Shown: one piece after another, positions 11,236-22,628 of the stretch | How the letters are laid out: every line of letters starts with the position of its first letter | Position numbering within the stretch: the first letter of the stretch is position 1 | From: Hypericum androsaemum | Taxonomy: Eukaryota > Streptophyta > Magnoliopsida > Malpighiales > Hypericaceae | Direction: 5' to 3' | Assembly (NCBI GenBank): GCA_963995505.1 | Contig: OZ023197.1 | Coordinates: 14,816,475 to 14,880,474, forward strand | DNA: 64,000 nucleotides | Translations under genes and position numbers: made by a program | Notes under the pieces: model-generated | The model's database searches: none | What the model was told of the DNA's origin: nothing | What the model saw: only the letters and a program-made list of their open reading frames with translations

Positions 11236-11245
11236 TGGTATCAGA
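11236..11245 (+). other. TGGTATCAGA, tRNA-iMet-type primer-binding motif
   Basis: The sequence matches the first ten bases of the usual plant LTR-element primer-binding site. It sits about 35 bases before the coiled-coil reading frame at 11275. No LTR pair was found around it, so it may mark an old retroelement 5' end or be chance. Confidence 0.35.
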
Positions 11246-11274
11246 ATTTTTGAACCCTTTGGATTGCCCCTCGT

Positions 11275-11670
11275 TTGAAGAATATGGAGGAACAACACCA
11301 AGCCCTTGAGCATAAGTGTAGCACGGAAAATTTTCACTCGAATGAAATTAGACAATCCCGGCTCGATGAGCTCCTTAAGAAGGTTGATCAGCTCCGCAAA
11401 GACACAATGACAAAGATTGATGACTCTTCTCACAGATTGACGAGGGTAGAGACCCAAATGACACTTTTTCACAAAGAACTTATGGAAGCAAACAAGATTA
11501 ATGGGGTAGCTCAAGGCAATGCCTCAGAAGAGGATAGGAGATCGCCGTTGCTATCTATTCCGTCGGATTTGTCGATGAATGTGGAGGCTGATCAGCTCCG
11601 CAAAGACATGATGACAAAGATTGACGACTGTTCTCACAGACTGAGAGAGGGCTGTGAAGGAGGACATTAA
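11275..11670 (+). CDS. 131-residue coiled-coil protein, unknown or gag-like
   Basis: The open frame starts MKNMEEQHQALEHKC and is rich in Lys, Glu, Asp and Gln with heptad-like spacing. It contains a repeated motif: SRLDELLKKVDQLRKDTMTK at about residues 28-47, and ADQLRKDMMTKIDDCSHRL near the end. The same motif, diverged, is the exon at 9520-9601 before the ubiquitin units, and it is also seen in pieces at 10905-10960. It may be part of the ubiquitin-repeat gene family. It may instead be a retroelement gag relic, given the primer-binding-like motif upstream. I do not recognise the family. Confidence 0.4.
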   Translation: MKNMEEQHQALEHKCSTENFHSNEIRQSRLDELLKKVDQLRKDTMTKIDDSSHRLTRVETQMTLFHKELMEANKINGVAQGNASEEDRRSPLLSIPSDLSMNVEADQLRKDMMTKIDDCSHRLREGCEGGH

Positions 11671-12169
11671 ATTAATTTTTTAATAAGTTGGTTAGTTGTT
11701 ATACTTAATTTTCTATTAGTTCTAATATAAAAGTTTCGATGCACATTATACACCCATGAATCGCACTTGAATTCTGTCCAAATACAGAATTCAGCATCTT
11801 TCATTCTTTTGGATGTTCTTGTCCATAAATGGGGAACGAAAGGAGTACTAAATGCGATTAAATGTTGAATTTTGAGGTGATCATCACACAATTGCCATGT
11901 CAAAGTTCTGCAGCAGGAAAATAGCAAAAAGGCCAAGAAATCATACCAAAAAGAGCGAACCAAAGTATTATGTTAATTTTTCCATAAACAAAGCTCATTC
12001 GATCTTTTTTGTTTGAGGTTTAAACTTCCATTCTTTCCAATGAAGTTTTGTTGATCTTTTCTAGTAAATTTTTACTTACGTTAATTCATTTATTCTTCTG
12101 TCAAGTTCATATTTTGGATTTGTTTGATTTCTTCCTCACCGAATCTTTTTAATTGGGTTTTATGGTCTT
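11671..12169. other. AT-rich spacer
   Basis: No coding region, repeat or RNA gene is supported between the coiled-coil frame and the Copia target site. Confidence 0.4.
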
Positions 12170-12174
12170 GTTTC

Positions 12175-12885
12175 TGTTGGGTTTTGAATGCATTTTTTAA
12201 TGCATTTGGTCCAAAGTGGAAAGGCCCAAAGTGGAGGCCCAAAAGGGAAATGAATGGGGCAATACCACATTGATTAGAGCAAGGAGGATTTCCTTGTTTA
12301 TAAGGAATTCCCCTCCTTGCCTCTCAACTTGATTGGCTACCCAAAAGGCTGACCCACCGCTAGCTGCCTGCGAGGACGGTGCACCGTCCGAGCACGCGCA
12401 CATGCGCATGGCGCAATAGGCGCTTTGTGGCGCACTTGGCACTTCGCACGTGCGCATCTTAAGTATTTTGGGCGCCAGCGCAGCCTAGAAGGATCCAGAA
12501 GCCACTGAAGGGCCACGAGCGCAGCCAGACAGCCTGTTGGCCGAGCGGACGCGTCCCCTCGGGGTGGCTGCCTCCCTGCCTCCTCCAGCCTATAAATAGG
12601 CGTGCCCTCCTTGCCATTTCCTCATCCCAGCAACAAAGCATTCTCCGAGCATTTGTTGACTTCTCCTCTTCCCCCGTTCTTCACTTAGAAAAGAGTCCGA
12701 AAGTTTCGAGATACGTGTGCAACGGTCTTGGAAACGCCCTAAACAGTCGTTGTATCTTGGGGACGATTGCCAAAGCCCGTACCGCACTAAAATATACGGG
12801 GCAATCTCGTCTTACGGAGAAAGTGTCCAACACTTGCCTCGACTGAAGAAGATCCTAATCATGTACACCAACTCGACAAACAACA
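12175..12885 (+). repeat. 5' LTR of Copia copy A (711 bp)
   Basis: The LTR begins TGTTGGGTTTTGAATGC and ends CGACAAACAACA. A TATA box, TATAAATAGG, is at 12591-12600. It is about 350 bp shorter than its 3' partner: it lacks the CGAGCA hexamer array and other segments after the CGAGGACGGTGC word, and a short stretch near position 12695. Confidence 0.95.
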
Positions 12886-12887
12886 AT

Positions 12888-12901
12888 CGTAAGACGAGAT
12901 T
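12888..12901 (+). other. primer-binding position of Copia A, complementary to its own LTR
   Basis: Two bases after the 5' LTR lies CGTAAGACGAGATT. It is the exact reverse complement of AATCTCGTCTTACG at 12803-12816 inside the LTR. No TGGTATCAGA-type tRNA-iMet site is present. The same arrangement holds in copy B. Confidence 0.7.
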
Positions 12902-12913
12902 ATGTACTTGAAG

Positions 12914-15900
12914 ATGGCATCGACAAGCTCAGCACCAGTGCCAGCGGTCCCGGGAACTGTCCACGCCGAAAGGCCGGCCAAGTTCAATGGTACCGAATTC
13001 AAGAGGTGGCAACAGAAGATGTTGTTCTACCTGACGACGCTCAACCTGGTCCGATTCCTGAAGGAAGAGGCTCCGAAGGTAGCGGAAAATGAGGCAGATC
13101 AACAGAAGATCAACGCCCTCGATGCATGGAGTCACAGCGACTTCTTATGCCAGAACTACGTCCTGAATGGACTAGACGACATGCTCTACAATGTCTACGC
13201 GGAAGCTAAGACCGCTAAAGAGCTGTGGAGTTCACTCGAGAAGAAGTACAAAACGGAGGATGCCGGGACGAAGAAATTCATCGTCGGACGATTCCTCGAC
13301 TTCAAGATGGTGGACTCCAAGAAGGTCATCGACCAAGTGCAAGAGTTGCAGCTGATCCTTCACGAGATCCAAGCCGAAGGGATGCAACTCAGCGAGTCCT
13401 TCCAAGTAGCTGCAATGATCGAGAAGCTCCCCCCGCTGTGGAAGGATTTCAAGAGCTACCTCAAGCACAAGAGGAAGGACATGGGCCTAGAAGACCTGAT
13501 AGTGAGACTAAGGATCGAGGAAGACAACTAAAAATCCGAAGTCAAGCAAGGCAAGGCCAACTCTGAGACCACCGTGCACCTCGCTGAGGGAAAAAGTGGC
13601 AAGAAGAGGAAGAAGTCCGAGGATAAGCAGAAGGAGCAAAAGCCCAAGAAGAAAAAGATCAAGGGCGACTGCTACAACTGCGGGAAACCCGGACACATGG
13701 CTAAGGACTGTCGCCAGCCGAAGAAGGACGACCAAGGAAGGGCTAACCTGGCTGAAGACTTGTCCCAGATGGATCTGTCAGCCGTAGTGTTTGAAGCCAA
13801 CCTGGTGGACAATCCGAGAGAGTGGTTCGTGGACACTGGAGCTACCCGCCATGTCTGCTCGGACAAGGAGATGTTCTCGAACTATATCCCGATCACCGGC
13901 CGAAAGCTGTTCATGGGAAACTCCGCAACATCCAAGATCGTCGGTCTGGGAAAGGTGGTCCTAAAGCTGACCTCAGGAAAGGAGCTGACCCTCAAGGATG
14001 TGCTGCATGTCCCGGACATCCGCAAGAACTTAGTTTTCGGCTCACTGTTAAGCAAAGCCGGTCTTAAGCTTGTATTTGAGGCTGATAAGTTTGTACTGAC
14101 CAAAGCGGGTCAATTCATAGGAAAGGGTTATCTAGAAAGGGGGCTATTTAAGATGAATGTAATAACTGTACATCGCACCTTTAACGGTGAAAATAAAGTT
14201 AATGCTTCTTCTTACTTGGCCGAGTGTTCTAATTTATGGCATGGTAGATTAGGACACGTAAATCTAAACTCGCTAAGAAAGTTAGTAAGTTTAAATTTAT
14301 TACCGAATCTAGAGTTCAACCCATCCGATAAATGTGAAGTATGTGTGGAGGCTAAAATGACCAAAGCACCTTTCCATTCAGTGGAAAGAAGTACTAAGCC
14401 TTTAGAGTTAATTCATACGGACACTTGCGATATGAAACACGTGCAAACTAAAGGCGGGAAGAAATTCTTCATAACGTTTATCGATGATTGCACGAGATAC
14501 TGTTACGTATATCTCCTAAGGGGCAAAGACGAAGCTCTTGATGCTTTTAAGAGATATAAGAATGAGGTTGAAAATCAACTCAACGTGAAAATTAAAATGA
14601 TCCGAAGTGATCGAGGAGGAGAATATGTAGCTCCGTTTGAGGAACTCTGTCAAGAACATGGCATTATTCATCAGACGACTGCTCCATATTCACCTCAATC
14701 GAATGGCGTAGCTGAACGCAAAAATCGAACTCTTAAGGAGATGATGAACGCTATGTTGATTAGCTCGGGCTTACCCCAGAACATGTGGGGGGAAGCTGTG
14801 CTCTCAGCTAACCACATTCTAAACAAATTGCCACACAAGAAAAGGGATAAAACCCCATATGAACTATGGAAAGGAAGGAAGCCTTCCTGCGGTTACCTTA
14901 AAGTGTGGGGGTGCCTAGCAAAGGTCGAAGTACCTAAGCCTAAGCAGGTGCGAATAGGAACGCAACGTTTTTTGAAGATAGCTTTCCTAATAAGGAAAGA
15001 AAGGAAGCAAGTCCGAAGAAAAGGGCTCACGAGACTACGCAAGGGTCAAATCAGATAGAAGATGAACCTAGACGTAGTAAACGGACGAAGGTGACCAAAT
15101 CTTTCAGTCCGGACTATCTAACCTATGCGTTAGAAGATGAACCCAGGACAATCCAAGAGGCATTGTCCAGTCCAGATGCTCCTCTCTGGAAGGAAGCTAT
15201 CAATAGTGAGATAGAATCCATTATGCAAAACCACACGTGGGAAATCGTGGATCTCCCACCGGGCTGCAAACCTTTGGGATGCAGGTGGATCCTGAAAAGG
15301 AAATACAAAGCTGATGGATCAATCGACAAGTACAAAGCTCGATTGGTAGCTAAGGGGTTCAAGCAGAAGGAGGGATATGATTTCTTTGACACGTATTCAC
15401 CTGTCACAAGAATTACATCGATTAGAGTACTAATAGCTGTTGCAGCACTCTATAACCTCGAGATCCACCAAATGGATGTAAAAACAGCTTTCCTAAATGG
15501 AGAACTGGAAGAGGAGATATACATGGAGCAACCTGAAGGGTTTGTGGCTCACGGTTAAGAGCATAAAGTATGTCGACTAGTCAAGTCACTATACGGGCTA
15601 AAACAAGCGCCGAAACAGTGGCACGAGAAATTTGACAGAACAATGTTGTCAAATAGATTTAAGATCAATGAGTGCGATAAATGTGTTTACATTAAGGGCA
15701 CACCTGAAGCTTACGTAATTGTATGTCTCTATGTAGATGACTTACTAATTATGGGAAGCAATAAAGAGGTTATTGTGAAAACTAAGAACATGTTAAAGAA
15801 CCACTTTGACATGAAAGATATGGGTCTGGCAGACGTCATATTAGGAATAAAAATTTCTAGGAAAGCTGACGAAATTATCTTGACACAATCCCACTACGTG

Positions 15901-16680
15901 GAAAGCGTGCTCAAGAAGTTTGAAGCTTTCGACAAACCTCCGGTTAAGACTCCAGTAGATTTGAATCTACACTTAGCCAAGAATCGAGGGGACCCAGTAT
16001 CGCAACTGAAGTATGCGCAAATTATCGGGAGCTTGATGTATTTAACAAACTGCACTCGTCCCGATATTGCGTACTCAGTTAGTAAACTTAGTAGATTCAC
16101 AAGTAATCCAGGGAAGGATCACTGGCTAGCTCTGGAAAGGGTTTTACGGTATTTAAAACATACCATAAGCCATGGCATACATTATGCTAAATATCCAGCT
16201 GTATTAGAAGGATACAGTGACGCAAACTGGATATCAGACACTAAGGACTCCAAATCCACGAGTGGATACGTATTCACCATAGGAGGAGGAGCTGTGTCTT
16301 GGAAGTCCTCTAAACAAACGTGCATAGCTCGATCCACCATGGAGTCGGAGTTTATAGCACTAGACAAAGCTGGGGAAGAAGCTGAATGGCTCAGAAACTT
16401 CCTAGAGGATATTCCGTGCTGGAGTAAACCGGTGCCTCCCGTATTGATACATTGTGATAGCATGTCTGCAATCGGGAGAGCACAAAGTACATTGTACAAC
16501 GGAAAGTCTCGACATATCCGTCGGAGACACAATACCGTTAGACAGTTGATCTCTAGTGGGGTGATCACCATTAACTATGTAAAGTCCAAGGACAACTTAG
16601 CTGATCCTTTTACAAAAAGAATCAATAGAGATCAAATGTACAACGCAGTAAGGGGAATGGGATTAAAATCCACACACTAA
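12914..16680 (+). pseudogene. Copia A gag-pol with two stops and an internal deletion
   Basis: Gag starts [14 protein letters not shown] at 12914, and a CCHC knuckle ([14 protein letters not shown]) lies near 13670. The protease motif [10 protein letters not shown] is near 13830. The pre-integrase motif WHGRLGH and integrase (HTDTCD, IDDCTRY, SDRGGEY) run to about 14850. Reverse transcriptase spans about 15150-15900 and includes [10 protein letters not shown] near 15730. RNase H ends at 16680. Lesions seen by comparison with copy B: TAA at 13529-13531 (CGA in B), a deletion of roughly 130 bp near 14964 that shifts the frame, and TAA at 15556-15558 (CAA in B). No complete polyprotein can be produced. 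Confidence 0.95.
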
Positions 16681-17223
16681 AGAACGTCCATAGCGGTAAC
16701 TCAACCATGATGAGTGGAGATCCCACAAACTTGGTTCAATGAGACAACTAAGTTTTGGAGGGTTCAGTGAATCACCTGGAACCTATCTCATTCTCAGAAG
16801 CTGCCCAGGTATTAACCTGCAGAGGTGTGGTAAGGATAAGCATTACGCTTTTAATGATTCCTATACCTTGATTAAGGTGGAGTATGGCAGGATACTCCTG
16901 ATAGGAGACCACCTATGTAAGTGTGAAGTGAGGCCGCTTCAAATGGGAAAAACACTTATGAATCCAAGATACGGTCCATGGCCGAAACGGACACAACGTG
17001 AGAACCTAAATATACTAGGGTTATTATTGTGTAAATATTATTGTCTTGGTTTACACCAAAAGCTGACGGTTCAAGACATCACGTTCACCGAGCAGCGAGT
17101 AAATCCGATAACATATTACTAGAGAAGGTTCAAAGATGCAAGCTACCTGTCTCGATGCAATAATAACACGTCAGAACTTTCGATTAGAGTCTGCATGCAT
17201 TAAACATCATTCATGTGGGGGAT

Positions 17224-17452
17224 TGTTGGGTTTTGAATGCATTTTTTAATGCATTTGACCCAAAGTGGAAAGGCCCAAAGTGGAGGCCCAAAAGGGAAAT
17301 GAATGGGGCAATACCACATTGATTAGAGCAAGGAGGATTTCCTTGTTTATAAGGAATTCCCCTCATTGCCTCTCAACTTGATTGGCTACCCAAAAGGCTG
17401 ACCCACCGCTAGCTGCCTGCGAGGACGGTGCGAAGCACCGTCCGAGCACGAC

Positions 17453-17534
<82 letters not shown>

Positions 17535-18282
17535 CGCTCGTGCACGCGCACGCGCACGCACACGCGCACGTGCGTATGCGCATGGCGCATTGGACGCAGG
17601 TCGCAATGGGCGCTTTGTGGTGCCTTAAGTATTTTGCCCTGGCCCGGAGGCAGCTGCGCAGCTACCGAAGCGACGAGGAGCTGCGAGCGCCTTCAGGTTG
17701 GCCGCCGAAGAGGCACGATGGGATGGAAAGTCCGGGAGACTTCCAGAAGGCCGAAGGGCTGCGAAATTCATCGCGAAAGGGCGCCAGTGCAGCCTGGAGC
17801 GCCTGGAAGGATCCAGAAGCCTCCGAAGGGTCACGAGCGCAGCCTGGCGCGCCTGGAAGGGTCCAGAAGCCACCGAAGGGCCACGAGCGCAGCCAGACAG
17901 CCTGTTGGCCGAGCAGACGCGTCCCCTCGGGGTGGCTGCCTCCCTGCCTCCTCCAGCCTATAAATAGGCGTGCCCTCCTTGCCATTTCCTCATCCCAGCA
18001 ACAAAGCATTCTCCGAGCATTTGTTGACTTCTCCTCTTCCCCCGTTCTTCACTTAGAAAAGAGTCCGAAAGTTCTGGGTATATAAGGGTTCGCCCGAAAG
18101 TTTCGAGATACGTGTGCAACGGTCTTGGAAATGCCCTAAACAGTCATTGTATCTTGGGGACGATTGCCGAAGCCCGTACCGCACTGAAATATACGGGGCA
18201 ATCTCGTCTTACGGAGAAAGTGTCCAACACTTGCCTCGACTGAAGAAGATCCTAATCAAGTACACCAACTCGACAAACAACA
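17224..18282 (+). repeat. 3' LTR of Copia copy A (1059 bp)
   Basis: It begins TGTTGGG and ends CAAACAACA. A TATA box (TATAAATAGG) is at 17959-17968. It holds segments missing from the 5' LTR, including a hexanucleotide array and a GC-rich stretch at 17640-17880 that is also present in copy B. The 5' LTR is therefore the shortened one, apart from the array expansion here. Confidence 0.95.
17449..17534. repeat. (CGAGCA)n hexanucleotide array in the 3' LTR
   Basis: About fourteen tandem CGAGCA units lie inside the 3' LTR of Copia A. Copy B shows only two or three units at the corresponding place, so the array expanded in this copy. Confidence 0.95.
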
Positions 18283-18370
18283 GTTTCCCCAATCATGGAT
18301 GGACTTTTGATGCTGGTGGCAGAATGGTTTTTCTTTTACTAACTGGGGAATAACTTCAAGCTATTAAGTG

Positions 18371-18552
18371 ATGCAGATCTTTGTTGAGGCGGCAAAACCA
18401 TCACTCTTGAGGTTGAGAGCTCTGACACTATAGACAATGTCAAGGCCAAGATTCAGGAAAAAGAGGGCATCCCACAGACCTACAGAAGCTTAGATTCTGA
18501 GGGAAGCAGCTCGAGCATGGCCGCACTCTTGTTGATTACAACATTCAGAAGT
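18371..18552 (+). pseudogene. ubiquitin unit fragment between two Copia elements
   Basis: The DNA starts at an MQIFV codon run and contains [25 protein letters not shown] and ADYNIQK-like stretches in different frames. Frameshifts lie near 18395 and 18485. It continues the relic seen at 9831-10905 and is cut on its right by the Tnt1-like element. Confidence 0.85.
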
Positions 18553-18828
18553 GCACGTTCGGAGGGTAGCGACCGTTAGGGGTGCTCGGGAATGGTATTT
18601 TTTGTTGACTAGTTTGCCCCTCCTTGTCCAACTTCTACCCTAGGGTTGGTGCCTCTATAAATACCCCTTTGTAGCTCATTTATTGTTGCTCCAAAGTGTG
18701 TGGGTGGCTCATTCATTGTAAAGAGAGAGCAAGTGAGCTCCATTGAGCGAGATCGTAAAAAATTCTCCTGGCTTAGTACGCTTCCAGACGTAAATCCTCG
18801 AGATCGAATCGGGTGACCAAATCCTTGG

Positions 18829-20763
18829 AAATGGAGGATAGAAGCAAGCTTTATGCAAAGTCCAAGAAGTGCACGTTCATTGGATATGGAGGAGATGAGT
18901 TTGGGTTCCGCTTTTGGGATGAGAAGAACCGCAAGTTAGTGAGGAGCCGGGATGTCATGTTCAATGAGAAGGTGATGTACAAGGACATGGAGAATGTAGC
19001 TGATGAAGTGGGTCCTAGCAGCGAGGTGGTCGAGTTAGACATCTCGAACTCGGGTGGGAGCAGGGTACTTGATGGGCAAGAGGTCGAGATGGAGATGTAG
19101 CCAAGGTCCCCACTACCAGTGGTTCCATCGAGGAGGTCCAGTAGACAACCTAGGTCTCTAAATAGATATTCGCCTGTAAATTTTTATCTTTTATTGACCG
19201 ATGGAGGAGAATCTGAGGATTTTGCAGAGGTTCAGAAGAGTGAGCAAGTGAGAAAATGGAAGCTTGCCATGGATGATGAGATGGCATCTTTGAGGAGCAA
19301 TGGGACTTGGGAGTTAGTGCAACTTCCCAAAGGCAAGAAGCCACTACAAAACAAGTGGGTCTATAGAGTGAAGAAAGAGGGGGATGGCACCGAGCGGTAC
19401 AAGGCAAAACTGGTTGTAAAAGAATTTCAGCAGAGATATGGTATTGACTTCACTGACATCTTCACTCCCATTATGACGATGACCACCATTCGGATGGTGT
19501 TGAGTTTGGTGGTTGTTGAGGATCTATTGCTAGAGCAAATGAATGTGAATACGATATTTTTCCATGGTGATCTAGAGGAGGAGATCTACATAGAGCAACC
19601 AGAGGGATTCTTGCAATGTGATAGTAAGCTTGTGTGCAGATTGAGAAAGAGCTTGTATGAGTTGAAGCAAGCTCCAAGATAGTAGTGGTACAAGAAGTTC
19701 AATGGATTCATTCGCGAGATTGATTTTGTCTGTTGTGAGGCGGATCATTGTTGCTACGTGAAGAGTTTGGACAATGGTTGTATCATCCTCCTGCTTTATG
19801 TTGATGACATTGTGATAGCAAGCACTAGTGCTAGAGAGGTGAGCAAGGTGGAGAAGCAATTGTTTGAGAAATTTGCCATAAAAGGACTTGGGTGAGGCTA
19901 AGCAAATCCTTGGGATGAGGATTGAGAGAGATAGAGCTGCAGGAAAGCTGTTTCTCTCACAAGCCGAATACATTGAGAATGTGTTAGAAAAGTTTGGTAT
20001 GTAAGATGCCAACCCCAGGTTGACTCCTTTAGCTGGACACTTCAAGTTGTCTAAGGAGGATGCGCCTAAGAGTGAGGCGGTAAAAGCTCGTATGAAGAAG
20101 ACTCCTTATGCATCGGCGGTGGGTAGCTTGATGTATGCTATGATTTGCACAAGGCCGGACATAGCACATGTGGTGGGAAAAGTGAGCAAGTTCATGAGCA
20201 ATCCGGGTGAGTAACATTGGATCGTAGTGAAATGGATCCTTGGCTTCTTGAGAGGCACTACTAAGAAGTGCCTTTGCTTTGAGGGCAAAGATGTGAAGCT
20301 CCTAGGCTATTGTGATGCAGATTTGGGGTCCAATGACCATGATAAGAAGAGGAGCACAAGTGGTTATGTCTTTACGCTGGGAGGGATAGCAATATCTTGG
20401 GCCTCGAGGTTGCAAAAGGTGGTAGCCTTGTCAAGTGCGAAAAGTGAATACGTGGCAGTGACGAAAGCAAGTAAAAAGATGGTATGGTTACAAAGTTTCT
20501 TCAGGGAGTTGGGAAAGGAGCAAAGTGAGAGTGTGCTTCATAGTGATAGCCAAAGTGTAATACATTTGGCCAAGAATTCCGCCTTCTACTCAAGGACTAA
20601 GCACATTGAGCTGAAGTATCACTACATACGGGATCTCTTAGAGAGGAAGATCTTGAGGCTTGAAAAGATTGACGGGAAAGTGAATCCCGCGGACATGTTG
20701 ACTAAGGTAGTTACCTTGGAGAGGCTTAGGACAAACATGGCCTCGGCGGGTCTAGTAAACTAG
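18829..20763 (+). pseudogene. Tnt1-like pol remnant (integrase end, RT, RNase H)
   Basis: It starts within the integrase C-terminal region (RSKLYAKSKKCTFIGYG, then RSRDVMFNEK). Reverse transcriptase follows (WKLAMDDEMASL, NKWVYRVKKEGDG, RYKAKLVVKEF, YVDDIVIAS), then RNase H with SGYVFTLGG and a family-typical end (ADMLTK, ASAGLVN). Stops occur at 19098-19100, 19680-19682, about 20000 and 20212-20214. A frameshift lies near 19890 (DLGEAKQILGM read in two frames). Non-functional. Confidence 0.92.
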
Positions 20764-20857
20764 AGAAGAGACCTGGCGTACCAAGAGGTGAAAGAGCGAA
20801 GAGGAGGTCATCAAGTGAAAGGTGACAAGAGTTGAGCTCAGTCTTTAGGTGAGAGAT

Positions 20858-21351
20858 TGTTGGGATTTGGAGCCTGAAGTGATCGGGTTCGGGTTTGAGA
20901 AGACGAGGCCAAGCGAAAAGGGAATAAGCCCCCTAGCGAACGCTGGGGGGGGGGGGGGAGGCAAAAGTATCCAGATTTTGGGACCTAGCAGCCGCTAGGA
21001 GGATAGCGACCGCTAGGGGTGCCCGAGAATGGTATTTTTTGTTGACTAGTTTGCCCCTTCTTGTCCAACTTACCATAGGGTTGGTGCCTCTATAAATACC
21101 CCCTTGTAGCTCATTTATTGTTGTTCCAAAGTATGTGGGTGGCTCATTCATTGTAAAGAGAGAGCAAGTGAGCTCCGTTGAGTGAGATAGTGAAAAATCC
21201 TCCTGGCTTGGTACACCCCCAGACGTAGATCCTCGAGATCGAACCGGGTGACCAAATCCTTGTCCCTTTTGTGTTCTTTCTTTTGAGCTTCTTGTGGTTT
21301 AGTGATTTGCTTGCTCGTGTTGGCGTTTGTGTTGGGTCCGTTGACTTAACA
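20858..21351 (+). repeat. 3' LTR of the Tnt1-like element
   Basis: The LTR runs from TGTTGGGATTTGG to GACTTAACA. It holds a run of 14 G (20945-20958) and a TATA-like TATAAATA near 21090. The homologous TATAAATA is kept in the truncated 5' LTR near 18655. Confidence 0.9.
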
Positions 21352-21354
21352 GTA

Positions 21355-21470
21355 TGGAATCCCACCGAACCAGAAGAGGCTGATCTTTGCTGAGAGGCTG
21401 ATCTTTGCTGGGAAGCTGCTAAAGGATGGTCTTACTCTTGCGGATTACCTTGACCCTTGTCCACTGTGAC
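21355..21470 (+). pseudogene. ubiquitin unit fragment right of the Tnt1-like element
   Basis: The DNA reads GIPPNQKRLIFA, then a local duplication of the RLIFAG-coding stretch (AERLIFAGKLL), then KDGLTLADY before a stop. This is the right-hand end of the ubiquitin relic that was split by Copia A and Copia C. Confidence 0.85.
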
Positions 21471-22628
21471 AAAAAATTACATGATTTTTAATGAGTATTC
21501 AACAATTTGAATTGATTTTCTAAATTTTTGTAATGGTATTCGACACATTTTCGAATGTAGTTTTATGCGACGTAAGGATAATAGACAAAATTGTTTGAAT
21601 GACCGGTTTCGGTGTCGAAAGTCGGAACTGCAATCCTGTTGGTTGCCAGTTGCTTCACTTTTTTTTAGGAACTCCTGTTGCTTCACTTTTTTTTTGAGGA
21701 ACTGTTGCTTCACTTGGGCCTTGAAACAACTCCTGTTTTTTCTCTATGCTTTCGCATGATAACTATTCCAGAAAAAAAAAACTAGAAGAACAACAAAGCA
21801 CCCGCCAAAAAGAATATTTAGAAAACTGGTTGCAGATGTCAAAATATTAGATGTTATATGTACCACTTTTTTTTTACAGTTCGTAAGATTTGTTCAATTC
21901 GTAAAATATCAGATGTAATATGTAGAGAATAGTAAGGGTTAGAGCTTAATAATGGGGGAAATTAACCATTGTTCACTGGCCTAGAGTTCATTTTATTTCT
22001 TGCCGGATGTATAAAACAAATTTTTGTGCTTTAGAAGACATTAAATATGATACTTCGATTTCTTACCCTATTATTACTATAAAGCAATTCACTAGAAATC
22101 CAAAATCCATTGCGAATGCGGACTAATAAAAGAAAATTTCATTTGAGCGGAAGAAAAGAAGTTATAATCTTTTCAATTGACTCATTTAACACAAAAAGGA
22201 AAAAAAAGGGATGAATACAACCCATAAAAATATTTTACATCATTTGGAGCTTCTCACTCAAATTTAGATTAGTTGATTAGATATACATTTGGTTATTAAA
22301 TAATTTTAAGGAAAATATTAAATTGCTCCAAACTCTTTTTTTGTGAATGTATTAAGAGTGGAATATATTTTATTTTAAAAGTCATTCTTCCAATGATATT
22401 TTTATAGCTTGAACCAATAATTACTAGAATAAATCTAATTACCCCATGAATCAATTCTCGTCTCATAAGTTGGCAAATTGCTGCCAACTCCGGACGACCA
22501 AAAGTCTGGAGTTGTTCCCAATTATTTTCTAATTACATTCAAGGATGAAAAAGCCATTAAGGATTTATAGATGGGAGAAGGAAAAGTTTTTTTTTGTTTC
22601 TCTATTGAAATGAGGGAGAACGAAAACA
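21471..22628. other. AT-rich intergenic DNA
   Basis: Short tandem duplications of GTTGCTTCACTTTTTTTT-like sequence are seen at 21645-21720. No gene is supported. Confidence 0.4.

Larger units (their letters stand above)
12175..18282 (+). mobile_element. full-length Copia LTR retrotransposon, copy A (inactive)
   Basis: The element is bounded by TG...CA LTRs (12175-12885 and 17224-18282) and a perfect 5-bp target duplication GTTTC (12170-12174 and 18283-18287). A polypurine tract (TGTGGGGGAT) ends just before the 3' LTR. The gag-pol region has Copia order: gag, protease, integrase, reverse transcriptase, RNase H. It is inactive through two stops and a deletion (see gag-pol entry). The element interrupts a ubiquitin relic, since ubiquitin pieces lie on both sides. 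A second copy in opposite orientation is at 31723-37929. Confidence 0.95.
18561..21351 (+). mobile_element. truncated Tnt1-like Copia retrotransposon (copy C)
   Basis: The 3' LTR (20858-21351, 494 bp, TGTTGGG...TTAACA) is complete. The 5' LTR survives only as its central part (18561-18828, matching 20998-21265). LTR 3' end, gag, protease and most of integrase are deleted, so the LTR joins integrase C-terminal sequence at 18829. Ubiquitin-like sequence resumes right after the 3' LTR, so this element also inserted into the ubiquitin relic. No target duplication can be shown because the 5' end is lost. Confidence 0.9.

Noticed and set aside
17382..17967. Long open frames encoding Ser-Thr, Arg-Ala or Cys-Ser repeats
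   Set aside because: They are translations of the CGAGCA hexamer array and flanking GC-rich LTR sequence in several frames on both strands. No gene.
20945..20958. Run of 14 G as a possible quadruplex regulator
   Set aside because: It is a homopolymer in a dead LTR with no partner tracts; length may be a sequencing effect.
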